A stretch of DNA of 35,542 bases from Streptomyces poonensis (GCF_014650915.1 NZ_BMVW01000010.1:237791-273332), one strand, 5' to 3'; counted from the stretch's first letter, positions 16,520 through 25,944 are shown. The notes: generated by a model not told the origin, from the sequence alone. Made by a program: numbers and translations.

Positions 16520-16568
16520 GTCTGTTCTGCTTTCGAACGGGGCGCACTGCCCGCGGACAAGTTCGAAC

Positions 16569-16587
16569 GTAGGTTAGCCTAACCTTC
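16569..16587. promoter_or_regulatory. Iron box upstream of desE
   Basis: GTAGGTTAGCCTAACCTTC contains the intact core AGGTTAGSCTAACCT of the DmdR1/IdeR operator (15 of 19 overall). It is roughly centred within a wider inverted repeat GGACAAG (16555) ... CTTGTCC (16591), which may be coincidental. Confidence 0.92.
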
Positions 16588-16753
16588 ACGCTTGTCCAGA
16601 GGGTGACCCCGGGAAATGGGACGTCCCGGGTGACGTGCGAGCGTTTTGGTGCGCACCTGCGAAAGCCAGGCGACAGGGGTGCCTGAGAGGCCGTCAGCGC
16701 ACTCGCCCCAAGGTTTTCGTCGCACACGCGAAGGCATGGAGCGGGGGCGGGGC

Positions 16754-16759
16754 TAGGGT
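16754..16759 (+). promoter_or_regulatory. Possible -10 element of a leaderless transcript
   Basis: TAGGGT fits the actinobacterial TANNNT -10 pattern and ends 7 nt before the ATG at 16767, which would make the mRNA start at or next to the start codon. No ribosome-binding site is visible, which agrees. The -35 region is weak. Confidence 0.5.
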
Positions 16760-16766
16760 CTCCGTC

Positions 16767-17249
16767 ATGGGGGACCTCCTTGTCCGCACCGCCGGGCCTG
16801 CCGACCGCGACACGATCACGGCCCTTCTCACCGCGTCCTGGGGCGGCACGGTCGTCGTGGGGCACGGAACGGCCTACGACGCGGCCGGCCTCCCCGCGCT
16901 GCTCGCCGAACGGGACGGCCACGTGGTGGGCCTGCTCACCTACTCCCTCTCGGGCCAGGGGCTGGAGGTCGTCACCCTGAACGCCGTGGAGCGGTACACC
17001 GGAGTGGGCGGTGCCCTGCTTTCGGCGGCGGCCGGGACGGCCCGGCAGGCGGGTGCCCGGCGGGTTTGGCTGATCACCACCAACGACAACCTCGACGCGC
17101 TGCGGTTCTACCAGCGGCGCGGGATGCGGATCGTCGGTGTCGCTCCGGGCGCCGTGGACGAGGCGCGGAAGGTGAAGCCGTCCATTCCGCCGGTGGGGGA
17201 GTACGGCATTCCGTTGCGCGATGAGCTGACGCTGGAACGGTGGGTGTGA
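16767..17249 (+). CDS. GNAT-family N-acetyltransferase
   Basis: 160 aa, one Gcn5-related acetyltransferase domain spanning most of the chain. The acetyl-CoA-binding stretch reads 'YTGVGGALLSAAAGTARQAG' (V/I-x-x-x-x-G-x-G/A type, near 75-95); 'RVWLITTNDNLDALRFYQRRGM' (near 97-119) is the conserved beta5-alpha4 region. The C-terminal 'PPVGEYGIPLRDELTLERWV' recurs in actinobacterial relatives. Acceptor substrate unknown. The ATG at 16767 lacks a Shine-Dalgarno but follows a -10-like TAGGGT, so leaderless translation is plausible. It diverges from desE and converges on the MerR gene, 8 bp away, so it is likely its own unit. Confidence 0.85.
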   Translation: MGDLLVRTAGPADRDTITALLTASWGGTVVVGHGTAYDAAGLPALLAERDGHVVGLLTYSLSGQGLEVVTLNAVERYTGVGGALLSAAAGTARQAGARRVWLITTNDNLDALRFYQRRGMRIVGVAPGAVDEARKVKPSIPPVGEYGIPLRDELTLERWV

Positions 17250-17257
17250 AGGGAGCG

Positions 17258-17911
17258 TCAGCCCGTTCCGCGCTCCGGCGGTCCGTCCGTGCCGTACAGC
17301 TTCGCCGAGGCGTCCACGTGGGCCAGCCTGCGTAGTGCGCTGAAGACCGCTTCGCCCAGTACGGTCCCGATCACCACGCTCTCCACCCGGTCCTCGACCC
17401 CCGCCCGCCGGTCCACGTACGCGAGGTCGGCGCGGGCGACCCGCTCGGCGGCGTCGGCGTAGTCGTCGAGCACCTCGGTGTACGCCCCGTGGCCCAGCCG
17501 GGTCAGGGCGGCCAGGGCCCTGGACAGGTCCGCCGCGGCGGGGTTCGACTCGTGCGTGTGCCAGCCGCGCCGGGAGACGAGGTCGGCGACGACCGCCTGC
17601 GCGGCCGCCGACTCGGTGTCGCCGGGGTCCGTGTCCGCGCTGCCCAGCTGGTCCGCGGCGGCGCCGAGCACCTTGTGCGGCGGACGCGCCGGATCGTCGA
17701 TGGCGGCCAGTACGTCCGCGATCTGGGCCACCTTCATGCCGCCCACGTCGAGCAGGGCCCGGATCAGCCTCAGCCGGCGTTCGTGACCCTCGTCGTATGC
17801 CGCCTGGTTGGGGCTGGTCAGCTCGCCCGGAGGCAGCAGTCCTTCGCGGACGTAGTACTTGATCGTCGGTACCGGCACGCCGGTCCTGCGGCTCAACTCA
17901 CCGATGCGCAC
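17258..17911 (-). CDS. MerR-family transcriptional regulator
   Basis: 217 aa. The N-terminal winged-helix HTH begins at once, 'RIGELSRRTGVPVPTIKYYVREGLLPPGE', followed by the wing and the helix 'RRLRLIRALLDVGGMKVAQIADVLAAID' to about residue 75. A long effector domain (about 95-217) has no cysteine cluster, so it is not a classical metal sensor; it may bind an organic ligand. The GTG start at 17911 has AAGGAG 10 nt upstream and gives the usual MerR beginning. An ATG at 17977 or GTG at 17992 would add 22-27 unconserved residues. It is divergent from the membrane-protein pair, and a patch with four GATAG repeats lies between them, a likely shared operator. Confidence 0.88.
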   Translation of the reverse strand: MRIGELSRRTGVPVPTIKYYVREGLLPPGELTSPNQAAYDEGHERRLRLIRALLDVGGMKVAQIADVLAAIDDPARPPHKVLGAAADQLGSADTDPGDTESAAAQAVVADLVSRRGWHTHESNPAAADLSRALAALTRLGHGAYTEVLDDYADAAERVARADLAYVDRRAGVEDRVESVVIGTVLGEAVFSALRRLAHVDASAKLYGTDGPPERGTG

Positions 17912-17977
17912 AGCCGGTTCGCTCCTTGTCCTCCGCTCCACCCCGTCGCGCCGGCCCTTGCCGACGCCGCTCCCCAT

Positions 17978-18022
17978 GATAGATAGTGGCACTTCGGATA
18001 GCGGATAGTGCTGCTATTGATT
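17978..18022. promoter_or_regulatory. GATAG-repeat operator/promoter between MerR gene and membrane-protein genes
   Basis: GATAG occurs at 17978, 17982, 17997 and 18004, followed by the short dyad ATAGTGCTGCTAT. The patch is unusually AT-rich for this genome and lies in the 128-bp divergent gap. MerR proteins typically bind such sites between promoter elements. The exact -10 and -35 are unclear. Confidence 0.5.
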
Positions 18023-18039
18023 AGTGATGAGGGGGAGTT

Positions 18040-19068
18040 GTGTCCGCGTTACCTCAGTCCTCGCGATCCGCGTCACCGTGGTGGCCGTCGGTGCCCTGGC
18101 GGTCCTGGCACCGCCCGCTGGTGCTGTTCTCGGCGGCGATGGCCGTGACGGCGGTCGTGTCCGCCGTGGGGCTCGTCGTCGACGACCGCGTGCTCGTGGG
18201 CGCGCCGATCTGGTCCAAGCCGTTCAAGTTCTCGGTCTCGTTCGTGGCGTACTGCCTCTCCCTGGCCTGGATGCTGTCGCTCCTGCCCCGGGGCAGGAGC
18301 GTGGGCCGGTGGGCGGGCACGGTCGTCGCGCTGGCGAGCCTCGTCGAGATGGTGATCATCGTCGGGCAGGTGATCCGCGGGAAGCGCAGCCACTTCAACC
18401 GGGCGACGCCCTTGGACGAGGCGCTGTTCGACGCGATGGGCGTCACGGTGGCCGTCCTGTGGCTCGGCACGCTCGTCGTCGCCGTCCTGCTCGTCCGGGC
18501 CCGTGTCGCCGACCGTGCGTCCGCCTGGGCGATGCGCTCCGGCATCGTCCTGGCACTGGCCGGGGCCGCCGTGGGGTTCCTGATGACGCGGCCCGCGCCG
18601 GGGCAGCGGCGGGGCGTCTCCGAGGTGGTCGGCGCGCACAGCGTGGGCGTGCCGGACGGCGGCCCCTCGATGCCGCTGACCGGATGGTCGACGACCGGCG
18701 GCGATCTGCGGATCCCGCACTTCGTCGGCATGCACGCGCTGCAGCTCCTGCCGCTGCTGGTGATGGTGCTGGCCGCCCTGGCACCGCGCTTCGCCCGCCT
18801 CACCGACGACCGCGTACGGCTGCGTCTGGTGCTGCTCGCCTCGGCGGTGTACGCCGCGGCCTTCGGCCTGGTCCTCCGGCAGGCGCTGCGGGGTGAGCCG
18901 CTGGTGCACCCGAGCGGCGTCACGCTGGGGGCGGCCGGCCTGATCCTGGTGGCCGCCGTGGTCGGGACGTACGGGGCGCTGCGGGCCCCGGCGTCCACTC
19001 CGGACGCGACTCGTGCCGGGGGCGCCGACGCCGTGTCCGCCGGAGCCTCGAAGGGACTGCTGCCGTGA
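18040..19068 (+). CDS. Uncharacterised polytopic membrane protein
   Basis: 342 aa with about eight hydrophobic segments (near 27-47, 64-84, 92-113, 130-153, 167-182, 228-250, 260-280 and 293-312) and a long polar loop around 185-225. Conserved-looking motifs lie at membrane edges: 'PIWSKPFKFSVSF' before helix 2, 'RGKRSHFNRATPLDEALFDAMG' between helices 3 and 4, and 'GDLRIPHFVGMHALQLLP' entering helix 6. The histidines in SHFN and in HFVGMH could bind a cofactor, but this is a guess. I do not recognise a named family. The GTG at 18040 has GAGGGGGAG just upstream. Its stop overlaps the start of the ABA4-like gene by 4 nt, so the two are translationally coupled, and it is divergent from the MerR gene. 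Confidence 0.85.
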   Translation: MSALPQSSRSASPWWPSVPWRSWHRPLVLFSAAMAVTAVVSAVGLVVDDRVLVGAPIWSKPFKFSVSFVAYCLSLAWMLSLLPRGRSVGRWAGTVVALASLVEMVIIVGQVIRGKRSHFNRATPLDEALFDAMGVTVAVLWLGTLVVAVLLVRARVADRASAWAMRSGIVLALAGAAVGFLMTRPAPGQRRGVSEVVGAHSVGVPDGGPSMPLTGWSTTGGDLRIPHFVGMHALQLLPLLVMVLAALAPRFARLTDDRVRLRLVLLASAVYAAAFGLVLRQALRGEPLVHPSGVTLGAAGLILVAAVVGTYGALRAPASTPDATRAGGADAVSAGASKGLLP

Positions 19069-19490
19069 CCGTGATCCTCTTCGAGCTCTCCTTCTGGCTG
19101 GCCGCTCCCGTCTGGCTGCTCATGATCTTCGCTCCCGGGTGGGGCCCGACCGCCCGTATCGCGCGGTCACCGCTGACCGTGGTGCCCGTCCTGCTCGTCT
19201 ACCTCGGGCTCGCCGTTCCGGTGTTCCCCGAACTCTGGACCGCGGTCAGCAGCCCGGACCTCGAGACCTTCCGCGAACTGACGGCACTGGCGGACGGCGC
19301 GGGAGCCGTCTGGGCGCAGGTCATCGCCTGGGATCTCCTCGTCGGGCAGTGGATGTACCTGGAGGGCCGACGACTCGGGGTCTCCCCGCTGCTGATGGGC
19401 CCCCTGCTGGTCCTGACCGTCCTGCTGTCGCCTTTCGGGCTGCTGGTGTTCCTGGGGCTGCGCGCGGCGAGGTCCCGGAACCTCGAGTGA
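19065..19490 (+). CDS. ABA4-like (DUF4281) membrane protein
   Basis: 141 aa, about four transmembrane helices. The pattern 'LAAPVWLLMIFAPGWGPTARI' at the N-terminus, 'VIAWDLLVGQWMYLEGRRLGV' in the middle and 'LLVLTVLLSPFGLLVFLGLR' at the end (each a family-type stretch) matches the ABA4-like/DUF4281 family, whose plant member ABA4 is needed for neoxanthin formation. Bacterial members have no established function. The GTG start at 19065 overlaps the upstream stop (GTGA). It ends just before a strong hairpin, making a two-gene unit with the preceding membrane protein. Confidence 0.82.
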   Translation: MTVILFELSFWLAAPVWLLMIFAPGWGPTARIARSPLTVVPVLLVYLGLAVPVFPELWTAVSSPDLETFRELTALADGAGAVWAQVIAWDLLVGQWMYLEGRRLGVSPLLMGPLLVLTVLLSPFGLLVFLGLRAARSRNLE

Positions 19491-19492
19491 CA

Positions 19493-19523
19493 GCCCGGGG
19501 GCGTCGTGGTGCCGCCCCCGGGC
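19493..19523. terminator. Bidirectional terminator, 11-bp perfect stem
   Basis: GCCCGGGGGCG (19493-19503) pairs with CGCCCCCGGGC (19513-19523) around a 9-nt loop, between the convergent ABA4-like gene and acdH. Confidence 0.85.
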
Positions 19524-19541
19524 CCTGTCCGGACCACCGGA

Positions 19542-20702
19542 TCAGCTGGCCAGCCCCAGCTCCCGGGCGATCAGCATGCGCTGCACCTCGCTCGTGCCCT
19601 CGCCGATCTCCAGGATCTTGCTGTCGCGCCACATACGGGCGACCGGGTACTCGTTCATGAAGCCGTAGCCGCCGTGGATCTGGGTGGCGTCGCGGGCGTT
19701 GTCCACGGCGACCGTGCTCGAGTACAGCTTGGCGAGGGCCGCCTCCTTCTTGAAGGGTTCGCCGGCGACCAGGCGGGAGGCCGCGTCCCGCCACGCCAGG
19801 CGGGCCGTGTGGGCCTTCATCTCCATGTCGGCGATCTTGAACTGGATGGCCTGGTTGGCGCCGATCGGGCGGCCGAAGGCGTGCCGCTCCTTCGCGTACC
19901 GGACCGACTCGTCCACGCAGCCCTGGGCCAGGCCCGTGGCGAGGGCCGAGATCGCTATACGGCCCTCGTCGAGGATGCGCAGGAACTGCGCGTAGCCCCG
20001 GCCCTCCTTGCCCAGCAGGTTCTCCGCCGGGACCCGGACGTCCGAGAAGGAGAGCTCGCGGGTGTCCGAGGCGTTCCAGCCGACCTTCGAGTAAGGGGCC
20101 GCCACCGTGAAACCGGGGGTGCCGGACGGGACGATGATCGAGGAGATCCGCGGCTTGCCGTCCGCGGTGCGGCCCGTCACCGCCGTCACCGTCACCAGGC
20201 CCGTGATGTCGGTGCCGGAGTTGGTGATGAAGCACTTGGTGCCGTTGATCACCCATTCGTTCGTGGACTCGTCCAGACGGGCCGTGGTGCGGGTGGCGCC
20301 CGCGTCCGAACCGCCGTCGGGTTCCGTGAGGCCGAACGCGCCCAGGACCTCGCCCGCGCAGAGGCGGGGCAGCCACTCGCGTTTCTGCGCCTCCGTGCCG
20401 TAGCAGTGGATCGGCATCGCGCCCAGCGACACCCCCGCCTCCAGGGTGATCGCCACCGACGAGTCCACCCGTGCCAGCTCCTCCAGCGCGATGCCCAGCG
20501 CCAGATAGTCGCCGCCCATGCCGCCGTACTCCTCCGGGAACGGCAGCCCGAACAGGCCCATGCGGCCCATCTCGCGCACGATCTCGTACGGGAACTCGTG
20601 CCGCTCGTAGTACTCGCCGATCTTGGGGGCGATGACGTCGTGGGCGAACTCCTCGACCGTACGGCGGAGTTCCCTCAGTTCTGCGGAGAGGTTGTGGTCC
20701 AT
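19542..20702 (-). CDS. acdH: Acyl-CoA dehydrogenase (branched/short-chain type, AcdH-like)
   Basis: 386 aa, full-length FAD-dependent acyl-CoA dehydrogenase. Signatures: 'PFPEEYGGMGGDYL', 'AFGLTEPDGGSDAG' (FAD and substrate loop), 'RHAFGRPIGANQAIQFKIADM' and 'QIHGGYGFMNEYPVARMWRDSKI' (two adjoining parts). Glu368 in 'EIGEGTSE' sits where short- and medium-chain enzymes keep their catalytic base; true isovaleryl-CoA dehydrogenases have it elsewhere. It is the fourth gene of a carboxylase-HMG-CoA lyase cluster, so it probably oxidises isovaleryl-CoA and other branched short acyl-CoAs, as reported for S. coelicolor AcdH. The ATG at 20702 has AGGAG 12 nt upstream and follows the lyase stop by 6 bp. 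Confidence 0.93.
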   Translation of the reverse strand: MDHNLSAELRELRRTVEEFAHDVIAPKIGEYYERHEFPYEIVREMGRMGLFGLPFPEEYGGMGGDYLALGIALEELARVDSSVAITLEAGVSLGAMPIHCYGTEAQKREWLPRLCAGEVLGAFGLTEPDGGSDAGATRTTARLDESTNEWVINGTKCFITNSGTDITGLVTVTAVTGRTADGKPRISSIIVPSGTPGFTVAAPYSKVGWNASDTRELSFSDVRVPAENLLGKEGRGYAQFLRILDEGRIAISALATGLAQGCVDESVRYAKERHAFGRPIGANQAIQFKIADMEMKAHTARLAWRDAASRLVAGEPFKKEAALAKLYSSTVAVDNARDATQIHGGYGFMNEYPVARMWRDSKILEIGEGTSEVQRMLIARELGLAS

Positions 20703-20708
20703 GGCTGT

Positions 20709-21671
20709 TCACGGCTCCTGGTGGGGGGAGAGGGCTCTTACGGTGCGGGACGCGCTGGGCCGGCCCAGCCGCCCGGCCATCCACACGCTCGTCGCGGTGA
20801 GACGGCCGAGGTCGACCCCCGAGTCGACGCCGAGGCCCCGCAGCATCCACACGAGGTCCTCGGTGGCGAGATTTCCGGTCGCGGACCTGGCGTACGGGCA
20901 GCCGCCGAGGCCGCCCGCGGAGGCGTCGACGGTGGTCACGCCGTGCTGGAGCGCGGCGAGGGTGTTGGCGAGCGCCTGGCCGTACGTGTCGTGGAAGTGG
21001 ACGGCGAGGGCGGACGTGGGCACGCCCGCCTCGTTCAGCGCGGTCAGCAGCGCCCGGACGTGGCCCGGCGTCGCCACGCCGATCGTGTCGCCGAGGCTCA
21101 GTTCGTCACAGCCCAGGGCGAGGAGGGCGGTGCAGACCCGTACGACCTGCGGGATCGGTACCGGGCCCTCCCAGGGATCGCCGAAACACATGGAGAGATA
21201 GCCGCGGACGTGCACGCCGTCGCCGTCGTGGCCGCCCTCCGCCTTCGCGCGGGCCACCACCGGCTCGAACATCGCCAGCGCCTCGTCGACGGTCCGGTTG
21301 AGGTTGGCCTTGGCGAAGGACTCGGTGGCGCTGGCGAAGACGGCGATCCGCCGCGCGCCGAGCGCGAGGGCGCGGTCCAGGCCGCGTGCGTTGGGGACGA
21401 GGACCGGGAGCGCGACAGGAAGGTCGCTGACCAGCGGAAACAGTTGCTCCGCGTCCGCGAGCTGCGGCACCCACTTCGGGTGGACGAAGCTGGTCGCCTC
21501 GATCGTCGTCAGGCCCGCGTCGGCCAGGCGGCGCACGAACTCCGCCTTGACCTCCGTGGGGACGGCGTTCTTCTCGTTCTGCAGGCCGTCCCGCGGGCCG
21601 ACCTCGTGGATCCGGACGCGGGCGGGCAGGCCCTCGGCCGGTACGGCCATGGGGAGTTCCGGAGTCGTCAT
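20709..21671 (-). CDS. hmgL: Hydroxymethylglutaryl-CoA lyase
   Basis: 320 aa, HMGL-like TIM barrel. It cleaves HMG-CoA to acetyl-CoA and acetoacetate at the end of leucine breakdown. 'IHEVGPRDGLQNEK' holds the catalytic Arg and metal-binding Asp, 'ATSFVHPKWVPQLADA' follows, 'HFHDTYGQALAN' gives the metal-binding histidines, and 'GLGGCPYA' holds the active-site loop cysteine. The start ATG at 21671 overlaps the stop of the upstream carboxylase gene (ATGA); extra in-frame sequence upstream is the shadow of that gene. Strong coupling supports a single leucine-catabolic operon. The C-terminus is a little longer than in minimal homologues. Confidence 0.95.
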   Translation of the reverse strand: MTTPELPMAVPAEGLPARVRIHEVGPRDGLQNEKNAVPTEVKAEFVRRLADAGLTTIEATSFVHPKWVPQLADAEQLFPLVSDLPVALPVLVPNARGLDRALALGARRIAVFASATESFAKANLNRTVDEALAMFEPVVARAKAEGGHDGDGVHVRGYLSMCFGDPWEGPVPIPQVVRVCTALLALGCDELSLGDTIGVATPGHVRALLTALNEAGVPTSALAVHFHDTYGQALANTLAALQHGVTTVDASAGGLGGCPYARSATGNLATEDLVWMLRGLGVDSGVDLGRLTATSVWMAGRLGRPSASRTVRALSPHQEP

Positions 21672-23635
21672 GCTCCCGCCTCCCCGTGCGGCGCGATCAC
21701 CGCGAGCACCTGGTCCATGGCGACGGTCGCGCCCGGCGCGACGTCCAGCTCGGTGACGGTGCCGGCGTGCGGCGCGGAGACGACGTGCTCCATCTTCATC
21801 GCCTCGACCACCAGCAGGCTCTGCCCGGCGGCCACCTCGTCGCCGACGGCCACCTTCACGACGGTCACCGTGCCGGGCATGGGCGCGGTCAGGGAGCCGG
21901 CGCCGCCCGCGCCCGCCCCGCTGAGCGAGGCGGCCACGGGGTCGTGGTCGCACACCTGCCAGGCGTCACCGTCGCGTCCCAGCCAGTCGCCGGCCCGGTG
22001 GAAGGTGTGCCGGACGCCGTCCAGAGTCACCGACACCCGGTCGTCCGTGACGGTGGCGGTGCCGCGCGGGGTGCACCGCACGGGGTCGAGCCCCGGCACC
22101 CGCAGCCAGAACGCGACGGGCCTGTGCGCACCGCCCAGCCGCCAGCCGTCCGGCACCGAGAACGGGTCCGTCCAGCCCGCGCCCCCGCTCCCGCCCTTCG
22201 GCCGCAGCGCGTCCAGCCGTACGGCCGCCGCCGCCTCGTAGACCTCCTCGGGCACCCCGTCGGGCACCAGCGAGCCGGCCTCCCGCTCGACGAGCCCGGT
22301 GTCCAGCTCGCCCGCCACCACGGCCGGATGGGCCAGCAGCCGGCGCAGGAAGCCCGCGTTCGTCTGCACCCCCAGCGTGACCGTCTCCGCCAGGGCCGCC
22401 CGGAGCCTGCGCAGCGCGGTCGCGCGGTCCGGCCCGTATGCGATCACCTTGGCGAGCATCGGGTCGTAGAGGCTGCTCACCTCGGTGCCCTCGCTGAGGC
22501 CCGAGTCCGTGCGGACGCCCTCCCGCTCGGGCTCGGCGAGGGCGAGCACCCTTCCGCCGGACGGCAGGAACCCGCGCGTGGGGTCCTCGGCACACAGGCG
22601 CGCCTCGACCGCGTGCCCGGTGAGCGTCACGTCCTCCTGGCCGAAGGGCAGCCGTTCGCCCGCCGCCACCCGTAGCTGCCACTCCACCAGGTCCAGGCCC
22701 GTGACCAGCTCGGTCACCGGGTGCTCGACCTGGAGACGGGTGTTCATCTCCATGAAGTAGTACGAGGACGGGTCCTTGCCCGGCACGATGAACTCGACCG
22801 TGCCCGCGCCCCGGTAACCGCAGGAGCGGGCCGCCCGCACCGCCGCCTCGCCCATCGCCGCGCGCGTGGCGTCGTCGAGGAGCACGCTCGGCGCCTCCTC
22901 GACGACCTTCTGGTGGCGGCGCTGCAGCGAGCACTCGCGCTCGCCGAGGTGGAGCACATTGCCGTGGCCGTCCGCCAGGATCTGGATCTCGATGTGCCGG
23001 GGGCGGTCGATCCAGCGCTCGACGAGCAGCGTGTCGTCCCCGAAGGAGGCGCGTGCCTCACGGCGGGCGGCGGCGATGTCGTCCGGCAGGGCGCCGGCGT
23101 CGCGGACCAGCCGCATGCCCTTGCCGCCGCCGCCCGCGCTGGGCTTCAGCAGCACCGGCATGCCGATCTCCCGGGCGGCCGCCGTCAGTTCCTCGTCCGT
23201 GAGGCCGCTGCCGCTGGAGCCGGGGACGACCGGTACCCCGGCCTCCCGCACCGTCTCCTTGGCGCGGATCTTGTCGCCCATCAGCGCGATCGCCTGCGCG
23301 GGCGGGCCGATGAAGACCAGCCCGGCGTCGGCGCACGCGCGCGCGAAGTCCGCGTTCTCCGCGAGGAACCCGTAGCCCGGGTGCACCGCCTGCGCTCCCG
23401 AGCGGGCGGCGGCCTCCAGCAGCCGCTCCACCGAGAGATAGCTCTCCGCCGCGGGTGCCGGGCCGATCCGTATCGCGGTGTCGGCCTCCCGGACGTGCCG
23501 GGCGTCCGCGTCGGCGTCGGAGTACACGGCCACCGACCGCACGCCGAGCGCTCTGAGCGTACGGATGATCCGTACGGCGATCTCGCCCCGGTTGGCGACG
23601 AGCACGGTCTCGAACATCGTCATCGTCTGCTGCAT
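21668..23635 (-). CDS. Methylcrotonyl-CoA-type carboxylase alpha subunit (biotin carboxylase + BCCP)
   Basis: 655 aa. The N-terminal biotin carboxylase (about 5-450) starts 'FETVLVANRGEIAVRIIRT', has the ATP-grasp loop 'KPSAGGGGKGM' and 'EMNTRLQVEHPVTE'. A linker domain (about 480-570) follows, then a C-terminal biotinyl domain with 'VVEAMKMEH', Lys614 carrying biotin. It supplies carboxybiotin to the carboxyltransferase encoded next door. The neighbours (HMG-CoA lyase, acyl-CoA dehydrogenase, AccD-like subunit) point to 3-methylcrotonyl-CoA as substrate, though a general acyl-CoA role is possible. The ATG at 23635 has GAGGGGGAG 8 nt upstream and begins 15 bp after the beta-subunit stop. Confidence 0.92.
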   Translation of the reverse strand: MQQTMTMFETVLVANRGEIAVRIIRTLRALGVRSVAVYSDADADARHVREADTAIRIGPAPAAESYLSVERLLEAAARSGAQAVHPGYGFLAENADFARACADAGLVFIGPPAQAIALMGDKIRAKETVREAGVPVVPGSSGSGLTDEELTAAAREIGMPVLLKPSAGGGGKGMRLVRDAGALPDDIAAARREARASFGDDTLLVERWIDRPRHIEIQILADGHGNVLHLGERECSLQRRHQKVVEEAPSVLLDDATRAAMGEAAVRAARSCGYRGAGTVEFIVPGKDPSSYYFMEMNTRLQVEHPVTELVTGLDLVEWQLRVAAGERLPFGQEDVTLTGHAVEARLCAEDPTRGFLPSGGRVLALAEPEREGVRTDSGLSEGTEVSSLYDPMLAKVIAYGPDRATALRRLRAALAETVTLGVQTNAGFLRRLLAHPAVVAGELDTGLVEREAGSLVPDGVPEEVYEAAAAVRLDALRPKGGSGGAGWTDPFSVPDGWRLGGAHRPVAFWLRVPGLDPVRCTPRGTATVTDDRVSVTLDGVRHTFHRAGDWLGRDGDAWQVCDHDPVAASLSGAGAGGAGSLTAPMPGTVTVVKVAVGDEVAAGQSLLVVEAMKMEHVVSAPHAGTVTELDVAPGATVAMDQVLAVIAPHGEAGA

Positions 23636-23650
23636 CCGTTCCGCTCCCCC

Positions 23651-25267
<1,617 letters not shown>

Positions 25268-25286
25268 CCCGCGGTCCCCTCACCTT

Positions 25287-25302
25287 GTTAATGAGCGTTA
25301 AC
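25287..25302. promoter_or_regulatory. Operator 1 between mccB and tetR genes
   Basis: GTTAATGAGCGTTAAC: 7-bp arms with one mismatch around 2 nt. It closely resembles operator 2, exactly 29 bp away start to start. It lies just upstream of the carboxylase operon, probably within its promoter. Confidence 0.75.
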
Positions 25303-25315
25303 GCATTCCCTTCAG

Positions 25316-25331
25316 GTTAACGACCGCTAAC
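25316..25331. promoter_or_regulatory. Operator 2, overlapping the tetR -35 region
   Basis: GTTAACGACCGCTAAC is a near-perfect inverted repeat (GTTAnC/GCTAAC arms). It covers the proposed -35 TTAACG (25317-25322) of the tetR promoter, which fits autorepression. Confidence 0.75.
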
Positions 25332-25340
25332 CTCGCTGTC

Positions 25341-25346
25341 TAGAAT
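25341..25346 (+). promoter_or_regulatory. -10 element of a leaderless tetR transcript
   Basis: TAGAAT is an excellent -10 hexamer, 18 bp after TTAACG and 7 nt before the ATG at 25354, where transcription would start at about the A of ATG. No Shine-Dalgarno exists upstream, in agreement. Confidence 0.7.
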
Positions 25347-25353
25347 TGTTTTC

Positions 25354-25944
25354 ATGGCCACGAGAACCGACGCCCCCACCCGACGCGAGCAGATCCTCAA
25401 GGAGGCCGCGCGGCTCTTCGCCGAGCGCGGGTTCCACGGCGTCGGCGTCGACGAGATAGGCGCGGCCGTCGGGATCAGCGGTCCCGGCCTCTACCGGCAC
25501 TTCGCCGGCAAGGACGCGATGCTCGCCGAGCTGCTGGTCGGCATCAGCGGACAGCTGCTGACCGGGGGCAAGCGGCGGGTCGCCGAATCGGAGGGGGACC
25601 CGGAGAAGGTCCTCGACTCGCTCATCGAGGGGCACATCGACTTCGCGCTCGACGACCGTCCCCTGATCACTCTGCACGACCGTGAGCTGGACCGCCTCCG
25701 GGACAGCGACCGCAAGCTGGTGCGCCAGCTGCAGCGGCAGTACGTGGAGCTGTGGGTGGAGGTGGTCCGCGAGGTGTACCCGGGGCTGTCCGAGCCCGCC
25801 GCCCGCTCGGCGGTGCACTCGGTGTTCGGGCTGCTGAACTCCACGCCTCATCTGGGGCGTGCGGGCACCCTGCCGGGGCGCGGCGCGACGGCGGAGCTGC
25901 TGCACCGGATGGCGAAGGGGGCGTTCGCGGCGGCCGGTGCGTGA
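25354..25944 (+). CDS. TetR-family regulator of the leucine/acyl-CoA catabolic operon
   Basis: 196 aa. The N-terminal TetR HTH reads 'REQILKEAARLFAERGFHGVGVDEIGAAVGISGPGLYRHFAGKDAML' (residues about 11-57, in adjoining stretches), with recognition helix around 'SGPGLYRHF'. The rest is a helical ligand and dimer domain. It is divergent from mccB; two similar 16-bp palindromes in the 86-bp gap, one over its own -35, suggest it represses itself and the carboxylase operon. The inducer is probably an acyl-CoA intermediate, by analogy with other TetR regulators in such clusters. The transcript appears leaderless. It may also act on the downstream acyl-CoA dehydrogenase gene. Confidence 0.9.
   Translation: MATRTDAPTRREQILKEAARLFAERGFHGVGVDEIGAAVGISGPGLYRHFAGKDAMLAELLVGISGQLLTGGKRRVAESEGDPEKVLDSLIEGHIDFALDDRPLITLHDRELDRLRDSDRKLVRQLQRQYVELWVEVVREVYPGLSEPAARSAVHSVFGLLNSTPHLGRAGTLPGRGATAELLHRMAKGAFAAAGA

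Noticed and set aside
16555..16597. Wide inverted repeat GGACAAG...CTTGTCC around the desE iron box
   Set aside because: Arms are only 7 bp with a 29-nt gap and not exactly centred; likely coincidental, so it is only mentioned with the iron box.
17912..17992. N-terminal extension of the MerR protein from GTG 17992 or ATG 17977
   Set aside because: The extension is unlike MerR family starts, overlaps the likely operator, and GTG 17911 has an AAGGAG site.
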